Shown here piece after piece: positions 7,153-12,434 of a DNA stretch of 12,434 nucleotides. How positions within the stretch are numbered: the first letter of the stretch is position 1; each line of letters opens with the position of its first letter. Below the pieces are notes generated by a model. That model was not told where the DNA came from, did not search any database, and saw only the letters and a list, made by a program, of their open reading frames with translations. The position numbers were made by a program, and so were the translations under genes. Source of the DNA: Alphaproteobacteria bacterium (GTDB lineage: Bacteria; Pseudomonadota; Alphaproteobacteria; JABAAW01); NCBI GenBank assembly GCA_014239005.1, contig JABAAA010000024.1, forward strand, positions 1 through 12,434. The letters run 5' to 3'.

Positions 7153-8721
7153 TCAGTCGCAAGAAAGTCCTCGCGCGAACGCCGCCGCCATCGCTCCTGC
7201 CAAGTCGTCCGCACGCATCCCCCGCCCCCATGTTTTCTCCAACGCCATTCCCGCTCGTCCGTGCAGCCACACCGCTGCGCTCGCCGCCAAAAACGCATCA
7301 CCTCCGACCGCCAACAACCCCGCCACAAATCCCGCCAATACATCACCGCTGCCCGCCGTCGCCAAACACGGAGAACTTTCTGTCAACACCGAAAGCCTGC
7401 CGTTCGGAGCCGCCACGATCGTATCCCCCCCCTTCACCACCACGACTGCACGCGACAACCTTGCCGCTCTCCGCGCACGTTCCAACGGATCCTCCTCCCC
7501 CAACAAACCTTGATCACAAGAAAACAACGCCCGAAACTCACCCCCATGCGGCAACAAGACAACAGGACTTTTAAAAGAAGCGAAAACAGAAAGCGCATCC
7601 CCTCCCCCCATCGAACGCAACGCGCCCGCATCCAACACAAGCCCCAACCCCAACCCCGTCAACTTCCGCACCACGCCTAAAGTCTGCTCACTCATCGGTG
7701 CGCCAAACCCGTAAGCAAAAACCATCTTCTCACGCTGTTCATCAGAGGCTTGTTGAACAACCCCTCGCACAACCTGCTGCCAATCTCCGTCCTCCTCGAT
7801 CACGCTTGCAGGCAAGCCCGAAAGAGGAGAATACTCATAAGACTCCGCCGCATCGGAAAACAAACGCACCAACCCCACCCCGCTCCGAGTTGCACCCTCC
7901 GCCGCCAAACGCGCCGCCCCCCCCATCCGCGAGCGCACCACCACGACCGATCCCCGACGATGCTTGTGCGTCTGCGCATCCAACGGCTTGCAAAAAACAG
8001 CTTCGGAAAACAACGCAGGTGCGTTTTCAACGACCCCACTGTCAGGACAATCTTCTTCTAGGAAACCAATGTCGTCGCACAGAATCTCGCCGCAAAACAC
8101 ACGCGACGGCAGCAAGACATGCGCCGCTTTCTTGCGGAAAAAACACAGTGTCAGATCCGCCTCCACCACCCCCCCCTGCTCGACACAAGGACGGTCGGAA
8201 TACAATCCGCTCGGCAGATCGACCGCAAGAACGCTTCCTCCTTGCCTGCGCGCCCTGTTGAAAAGCTCGGCAACTTCACGCGCCATCCCTCGCAACGGGC
8301 TTGTCAAGCCAATGCCCACCATGGCATCGATCAACAGGATATTCTCTCGTCGCTCGCGTTCCAAGAACGCGTCCAGCTCCTCAAGCCCGATACGCTTCAG
8401 CCCGCAGTGTTCGTTGGCACGCCGCGCGTCAGGCGTGCGACTTTCGTTGTTTTCGCCTAATGGCAAGACTCGAACATCGAATCCCCTCGTCGCCAGTTTT
8501 TGCGCTGCAATGTAACCGTCGCCGCCGTTGTTGCCTTTGCCGCAAGCGACGACAACCCTCAAGGGTCTTGTGGCTTTTTGGGCAAAGCGCTGCTCGACAA
8601 GGTCTGCCACCGCCTTGCCCGCACGACGCATGTAGGAGTAAGAAGATTCGCGGCGGAAGGCGCGTGCCTCCGCCTGCCGCATTTGCTCGGCGCTCAAGAC
8701 GGAGCGAGTTTGTCTCCTCAA
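7153..8721 (-). CDS. nnr: Bifunctional NAD(P)H-hydrate epimerase / ADP-dependent NAD(P)H-hydrate dehydratase
   Basis: Metabolite-repair enzyme that epimerises damaged R-NAD(P)HX and dehydrates S-NAD(P)HX back to NAD(P)H. At 522 residues it has both usual domains. The N-terminal epimerase (YjeF-N) has GKGNNGGDG (61-69), D132 in IDAMVGIG and VDLPSG (167-172). The C-terminal ribokinase-like dehydratase has PHGGEF (391-396), KGGDT (430-434) and GSGDVLAG with the catalytic D460. The segment that is usually HKxxxGxxLVVGGS reads HKHRRG-VVVVRSRMGG, so the glycine pair after the strand is altered. The TTG at 8721 is limited by the hlyD stop one codon upstream in the same frame. No Shine-Dalgarno sequence precedes it, but AGGAG lies just inside it (8714-8718); a TTG at 8697 is the alternative. 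It is last in the secretion operon and probably translated by coupling. No functional tie to secretion is known. Confidence 0.95.
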   Translation of the reverse strand: MRRQTRSVLSAEQMRQAEARAFRRESSYSYMRRAGKAVADLVEQRFAQKATRPLRVVVACGKGNNGGDGYIAAQKLATRGFDVRVLPLGENNESRTPDARRANEHCGLKRIGLEELDAFLERERRENILLIDAMVGIGLTSPLRGMAREVAELFNRARRQGGSVLAVDLPSGLYSDRPCVEQGGVVEADLTLCFFRKKAAHVLLPSRVFCGEILCDDIGFLEEDCPDSGVVENAPALFSEAVFCKPLDAQTHKHRRGSVVVVRSRMGGAARLAAEGATRSGVGLVRLFSDAAESYEYSPLSGLPASVIEEDGDWQQVVRGVVQQASDEQREKMVFAYGFGAPMSEQTLGVVRKLTGLGLGLVLDAGALRSMGGGDALSVFASFKSPVVLLPHGGEFRALFSCDQGLLGEEDPLERARRAARLSRAVVVVKGGDTIVAAPNGRLSVLTESSPCLATAGSGDVLAGFVAGLLAVGGDAFLAASAAVWLHGRAGMALEKTWGRGMRADDLAGAMAAAFARGLSCD

Positions 8722-8724
8722 GCG

Positions 8725-10056
8725 TTACTCGCGAAAGGCGCTGTTCTTGAGTCGAAAGATAGGACGCAACACATAGGATAGGACGGTGCGATTGTCGGTG
8801 TGAATGTCGGCGGTGACCTCCATGCCCGGCGAGATGGGAAGGTTGCCCGGCTGGTCGCCGAGGTAGGTCCTGTCGGTACGGATGACGACCCGAAAATAAG
8901 GCGCTCCGTCCGGCGCCGAAAGCGTGTCGGCAGAGATCTGCTCGACCTTGCCGCGCAACCCCCCGTAGAGCAGAAAGTCGTACGCCGTGATCTTGACCAC
9001 GGCATCCTGATCGAGGCGCACGAAACCTCGTTCGTGCGGCGGCAGCCTGCCCTCGATGACAAGGTTGTCGCTGGAAGGAACGATCTCCATGACAGGATCG
9101 CCCGGACGCACCACGCCGCCGATCGTGTTGAAGTAGATCTGCTTGACGATCCCGCGCAAAGGCGCGGTGACCTCGGTGCGCGCCGCCGCTTCCGTGGCAC
9201 GTCGATACTCGATTCGCGCCTGTTCTAATGCACTATCGGTCGAAAGTTTTTCGCGCGACAAGCTGCCTTGATGCTCGCGCACGACCTCCTCGCGTTGCGC
9301 CTGCACTTGCACGAGCACCGACTTGGCAGCCAAGATGATCTCTTCCAGCTCTTTCAGCCTGCCTTCGATCTGCTCGACGCGCGCCTTCGCCTCCAAGTAT
9401 TCGATTCGCGCACCCAAACCCTGCCTGTAAAGCTGTTCTTTGACCTTCGCGCTTTCGTTTTGGATATCAAGGTCTGAGTTGAAAGTTCCGCGTCGCGCCT
9501 CGTTCTCGCCGATCTTTCGTCGCTCCTGTTCGATTCGCGCGTCCAAGACTTGCAAGGTGCTGTCGAGTTGATCCCGCGCGGAACGATAGGCGCCGCGCTC
9601 GGCAGCGGCGATCTCGGGACGACGCGCCGCCTCTTCTTCAGGAAGCGTGATCGAGTCGCCTTCGAGGGAAGACTCGATGCGCGCCTTGCGCAAAACATAG
9701 CCGTCGAGCTCTGCTAACAACTGCTCCTCGCGCTGGCTGCCCGCCAAGTTCATGCGAAAGAGCAGGTCGTCCTGCTCGACCTGATCGCCGACATTGACGG
9801 CGATGTCTTCGATGATGCCGCCCTCCAAGTGCTGGATCACTTGCGTCTTCTCCTGCGGCACGACGCTGCCGGGAACGATCGAAAACTTCTCCAGCTTTGC
9901 AAAGCACGCCCAAACGAAAAAGACGAGAATGAACATGGTCGCAAAAAAAGCGAAGCGGTTGCGCTCCAGCCACCGATACTTGGAAATGAGCCGTTGCAAG
10001 GGATTGATATCCTCGTCGCCCATACCCTTGTCGTGCGGAATAAACTCCAGCGGCAT
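8725..10056 (-). CDS. HlyD-family type I secretion periplasmic adaptor
   Basis: Membrane fusion protein that links an inner-membrane ABC exporter to a TolC-like outer-membrane channel for one-step protein export. In the 443 residues: a cytoplasmic N-terminus, one transmembrane helix (about 35-53), the first lipoyl half QHLEGGIIEDIAVNVGD (75-91), a long coiled-coil hairpin rich in E, R, A and Q (about 104-290), the second lipoyl half TAPLRGIVKQI, a beta-barrel with AYDFLLYGGLRGKVEQIS, and the closing VLSYVLRPI typical of type I secretion adaptors. The ATG at 10056 has a strong AGGAGG at 10062-10067, 5 nt away. The gene lies 52 nt downstream of the ABC gene on the same strand and both should belong to one transcript. 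That gap contains a small inverted repeat, AACTT-tgt-AAGTT (10081-10093). The outer-membrane partner is not in the window. Confidence 0.95.
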   Translation of the reverse strand: MPLEFIPHDKGMGDEDINPLQRLISKYRWLERNRFAFFATMFILVFFVWACFAKLEKFSIVPGSVVPQEKTQVIQHLEGGIIEDIAVNVGDQVEQDDLLFRMNLAGSQREEQLLAELDGYVLRKARIESSLEGDSITLPEEEAARRPEIAAAERGAYRSARDQLDSTLQVLDARIEQERRKIGENEARRGTFNSDLDIQNESAKVKEQLYRQGLGARIEYLEAKARVEQIEGRLKELEEIILAAKSVLVQVQAQREEVVREHQGSLSREKLSTDSALEQARIEYRRATEAAARTEVTAPLRGIVKQIYFNTIGGVVRPGDPVMEIVPSSDNLVIEGRLPPHERGFVRLDQDAVVKITAYDFLLYGGLRGKVEQISADTLSAPDGAPYFRVVIRTDRTYLGDQPGNLPISPGMEVTADIHTDNRTVLSYVLRPIFRLKNSAFRE

Positions 10057-10061
10057 CGTTT

Positions 10062-10067
10062 CCTCCT
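10062..10067 (-). promoter_or_regulatory. Strong ribosome binding site of the HlyD-family gene
   Basis: AGGAGG on the minus strand, 5 nt before the ATG at 10056, is the best Shine-Dalgarno sequence in the window. The ABC gene upstream has only a short AGGA (10123 nt downstream of none; its own site is at 11920-11923), so the adaptor may be made in excess of the ABC subunit. Confidence 0.8.
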
Positions 10068-10108
10068 AATTCTGCGGGTTAACTTTGTAAGTTCGCTAGC
10101 CGTGTTCG

Positions 10109-11914
10109 CTATGTCGTGCTTTCTTGCGGCGCCTGCAACGACGCCTTCTTGCGCTGCGCCGAAGCCTGCTTGGCGATCACATCCTTCGGAGCGATCTGCC
10201 GCACGCGTCCTTCTTCCATGACGACGATATAGTCGGACTGTTGCAACAGGCTTGGATTGTGGGAGATCACAAGCACTGTCTTCGTCTTGGCAAGAATTTT
10301 CAACGAGCTCGCCAAATCGACGACCCCCTGCTGGTCGAGGTGGTTTGTGGGCTCGTCGAGAAAGACAAGGTTGGGCTGGCGCAAGTACAGCCTAGCAAGG
10401 CATATTTTTTGGCGCAGCCCCGGCGAGATGTTGGCACCGCCTTCGCCGACGGGCGTCTCGTAGCCCGCCGGAAACTTGGTGATGATGTGGTGGCAGTTGG
10501 CATACTTCGTCGATTCCAAAATGGACGCGTCGTCGAAGTGCTCTGCGCCGAAGATGATGTTCGAATGCAAGGTACCACTGAACAGGGTGGCATCCTGCGG
10601 CATGTAGCCGATCCAGCGAGCGATCTCCTGATTGGTGAATTGCCGAATGTCCCTGCCGTCCAGCATGACGACGCCCTTATCGGGCTTGTAGAGCCCGCGT
10701 AGCAGCTTCATGAGCGTGCTCTTGCCGCTGCCGTTCGCGCCGACCAACACATAGAATCCTCCTGCCCCGATCGTTCCGCTCGCCTCTTCGAGCGCGAGCG
10801 GCGCGTTCTCGTCGTAGCGAAACGAGAGGTCGGAGAAAGTGATGCGTCCCTGCGGCGCTTCCTGCGCCACTTCGGAACGCACCTTCTCGGTATCGATGCC
10901 GAAGACGGCGCTGAGGCGTTTTTTGGAGGAGACATAAGTCTGATAGCCGCGCCAATAGTTCAAGGTCTGTCCCAAGTTTGCGATCATGCGCCCGCCCAAC
11001 ATGTTGGCTGCGATCAAAGCGCCCATCGTCATCGACTGATTGACGATCGCAAGCGCACCCACGCTCGTCATGGCAACGGTCGTGAGCTGGGTCATGCTAT
11101 AGCTGATCGTCTGGTAGTGGTCGTGCGCCGCGCCGCGCAGGACGGATTCTTCGATCAAAGAGCCTTGCGTCTCTGCCCATCGCGTCTCCGAAGGCAAGGC
11201 GAGCGAGAGAGACTTGACCGTCGTTCGCGCGTGCAACAGCTCGTTCAGCAGTCCGTTGCGATTGACGATCTGCTCTTGCTCCTTGCTGACGCGCGCCGCC
11301 ACGCTGACATCGGCGCGCCAAATGAGCAGGAGAAACAGCAGCCCTGATACGACGGGAATCCACGCGATCGGCGTCGCGATGATAAAGATGACCGCGAGAA
11401 ACATCAACGAGAACGGCACATCGATGAACTGCGCCGCCATCGGTCCTCCCATGCGGTTCCTGACCGCCGCCAAGTCGTTGAAAAAGGCGATCCATTGTCC
11501 TGTCGGACGCCTCTCCAGCTCGCGCAAGGGCAAGTTCATCGTGTGGCGAAACATCTTGTGACCAACCAACACATCGTTCCTCAACGAGACGGCGCGAAAG
11601 AGGTTCGCGCGCGCCTTGCGCATGAGAAAATCGAAAAACAACACGATCAAGATGCCGATCACCAACGCTTTCAGCGTCTCGATCCCCGCGTGAAAGATGA
11701 CGCGGTCGTAGACTTGCAGCGTGAAAATCGGCGCAGCAATCGCCGTCATGTTGACGAAACACGAATAGTAGACCGCACGGCGACGGATGCCGTCCGTATC
11801 CTTCAGCAGGCTCTGAAACCACTCTTCCGAAAACGGCGGCGGCTTGCCCAATCGACCCACAAGGTGGGCAAAGGCGTTCGTCTCGTCCGCTCCGTTCGGC
11901 TTGTCCGTGCTCAT
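10109..11914 (-). CDS. Type I secretion ABC transporter (permease fused to ATPase)
   Basis: Half-transporter that powers export of a protein substrate through the adaptor encoded next to it. In the 601 residues: no C39 peptidase domain; transmembrane helices at about 48-66, 82-98, 165-199 (a pair) and 275-305; and QVYDRV (67-72), a type I secretion hallmark. The ATPase has Walker A GANGSGKST (392-400), a Q-loop in YMPQDATLFSG, Walker B LVFLDE (D520, E521) and the switch H552. The signature, normally LSGGQ, is ISPGL (496-500), and the D-loop region reads DEPTNHLD, a wording more common in ABC-F proteins. Catalytic residues are otherwise intact, so hydrolysis is plausible. The ATG at 11914 has AGGA 5 nt upstream. 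It follows the cyclase gene by 78 nt and precedes hlyD by 52 nt. Substrate unknown; no RTX-type gene is visible. Confidence 0.94.
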   Translation of the reverse strand: MSTDKPNGADETNAFAHLVGRLGKPPPFSEEWFQSLLKDTDGIRRRAVYYSCFVNMTAIAAPIFTLQVYDRVIFHAGIETLKALVIGILIVLFFDFLMRKARANLFRAVSLRNDVLVGHKMFRHTMNLPLRELERRPTGQWIAFFNDLAAVRNRMGGPMAAQFIDVPFSLMFLAVIFIIATPIAWIPVVSGLLFLLLIWRADVSVAARVSKEQEQIVNRNGLLNELLHARTTVKSLSLALPSETRWAETQGSLIEESVLRGAAHDHYQTISYSMTQLTTVAMTSVGALAIVNQSMTMGALIAANMLGGRMIANLGQTLNYWRGYQTYVSSKKRLSAVFGIDTEKVRSEVAQEAPQGRITFSDLSFRYDENAPLALEEASGTIGAGGFYVLVGANGSGKSTLMKLLRGLYKPDKGVVMLDGRDIRQFTNQEIARWIGYMPQDATLFSGTLHSNIIFGAEHFDDASILESTKYANCHHIITKFPAGYETPVGEGGANISPGLRQKICLARLYLRQPNLVFLDEPTNHLDQQGVVDLASSLKILAKTKTVLVISHNPSLLQQSDYIVVMEEGRVRQIAPKDVIAKQASAQRKKASLQAPQESTT

Positions 11915-11955
11915 CGCTATCCTATGCTCTCACTTGTGTGTGTCGTTCGTGAAAA

Positions 11956-11979
11956 ATCGTCTGCAACGCTAGATCGTCT
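11956..11979. repeat. Short direct repeat in the cyclase/ABC gap
   Basis: ATCGTCT occurs at 11956-11962 and again at 11973-11979, 17 nt apart, in the 78-nt gap between the cyclase stop and the ABC start. It could be a regulator half-site pair or chance. No convincing promoter or terminator was seen in this gap. Confidence 0.2.
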
Positions 11980-11992
11980 TTTCTTGGGGACT

Positions 11993-12434
11993 CTACTTGG
12001 TCGTCGCACGATAGACGCCGTCCCAATTCTTATCAGGAGGCGATGCGCGATGCTCCGCGATGCGCTCTTGATAGACGGCATAGAAGTCCGTCAGTGGCGC
12101 GAAACGCGCACAGGTCTTGGCGGAAGCTTCGGCTTCGTCCCATCGCTGTCCTCGATAGCGTTGCAAGAAGGTCTTGTGCTTCGGCAAGAGCTCCTTGAGC
12201 TCCTTGCCATGCTCGTAATCCTCGCCGCCCAGCACGGTGAAGATGGTCACCGCCTCCGCCTTGCCCTTGACCGCGATGCTGTCGAGCTCCACAACGGCAT
12301 AGCGCTCTTCCAGCATGGTCGCGGTGTTCGCGCCGATAATCATGTTGACGCCGTAGGACTTGGATTGTCCTTCCAAGCGCGACGCCAAGTTGACGGGGTC
12401 GCCCAAGACAGAATAATCGAAACGTTGCTCGGAG
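11993..12434 (-). CDS. Class III adenylate/guanylate cyclase, C-terminal part (5' end outside window)
   Basis: Makes cyclic AMP or cyclic GMP from the nucleoside triphosphate. The frame is open to the right edge; about 146 residues are visible. They begin with RFDYSVLGDPVNLASRLEG, the class III cyclase core containing the transition-state Asn and Arg (VNLASR). The middle segment IAVKGKAEAVTIF is the typical dimer-wing and end of the domain. The tail, FLQRYRGQRWDEAEAS to YQERIAEH, then PPDKNWDGVYRATTK, is the wording I associate with CHASE2-domain membrane cyclases, so the missing N-terminus may hold CHASE2 and transmembrane helices (inference). The residue aligned with the adenine-selecting Asp of mammalian cyclases appears to be Ser (12410-12412). 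It lies upstream of and parallel to the secretion genes. Confidence 0.92.
   Translation of the reverse strand, partial: SEQRFDYSVLGDPVNLASRLEGQSKSYGVNMIIGANTATMLEERYAVVELDSIAVKGKAEAVTIFTVLGGEDYEHGKELKELLPKHKTFLQRYRGQRWDEAEASAKTCARFAPLTDFYAVYQERIAEHRASPPDKNWDGVYRATTK

Noticed and set aside
7131..7170. GGACTT/AAGTCC inverted repeat spanning the epimerase/nnr stops as a terminator
   Set aside because: Six-base stem with a 28-nt loop and no T tract; likely chance.
7036..7680. Open frame of 214 codons on the + strand over nnr
   Set aside because: Rich in Pro, Arg, His and Gln as expected for the antisense of a G/T-rich gene; nnr on the other strand has full domain support.
10081..10093. AACTT-tgt-AAGTT palindrome between the ABC and hlyD genes as an operator or terminator
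   Set aside because: Only five base pairs and A/T-rich; too short to support a function.
11097..11822. Open frame of 241 codons in another - strand frame of the ABC gene
   Set aside because: Arg/Asp-rich shifted frame of a well-supported transporter gene with no motif of its own.

Overview
The window looks like chromosomal DNA of an alphaproteobacterium, roughly mid-50s % G+C by eye. The evidence is a C4-pathway 5-aminolevulinate synthase, a DUF1674/SDHAF4-type small protein, tilS directly upstream of ftsH, and a HlyD/ABC type I secretion pair in proteobacterial style. I cannot name the genus. There are no rRNA or tRNA genes, insertion sequences, CRISPR arrays or phage genes. Most of the window is conserved housekeeping sequence, and the right third is an accessory secretion/signalling cluster.

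Left block (1-4029, + strand): the C-terminal part of tilS (tRNA-Ile lysidine synthase), then ftsH 11 nt later. A sequence closely resembling a sigma-32 (RpoH) heat-shock promoter lies inside the 3' end of tilS and would drive ftsH on its own. An AmgK-like sugar kinase with an uncertain start follows ftsH.

Middle block (4030-7138): a 62-codon gene on the - strand encodes a DUF1674/SDHAF4-like protein. It is convergent with the kinase and divergent from hemA. Reading rightwards, hemA, folE (GTP cyclohydrolase I) and a YeeZ-like NAD(P)-binding epimerase/reductase form an operon-like + strand run with gaps of about 40-50 nt.

Right block (7153-12434, - strand): read from the right edge, the genes are the C-terminal part of a class III adenylate/guanylate cyclase (probably the CHASE2 type), a type I secretion ABC transporter with a degenerate signature motif, its HlyD-family adaptor, and nnr (NAD(P)H-hydrate repair). 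The ABC and HlyD proteins should form the inner-membrane part of a protein exporter. No outer-membrane TolC-like protein and no secreted substrate is present here. The cyclase may tie the exporter to cyclic-nucleotide signalling. nnr begins one codon after the hlyD stop, in the same frame, so it may depend on translational coupling.

No wholly new system is evident. The points most worth checking are the heat-shock promoter inside tilS, the small SDHAF4-like gene opposite hemA, the secretion ATPase with a replaced LSGGQ motif, the cyclase/exporter pairing, and the nnr start arrangement.
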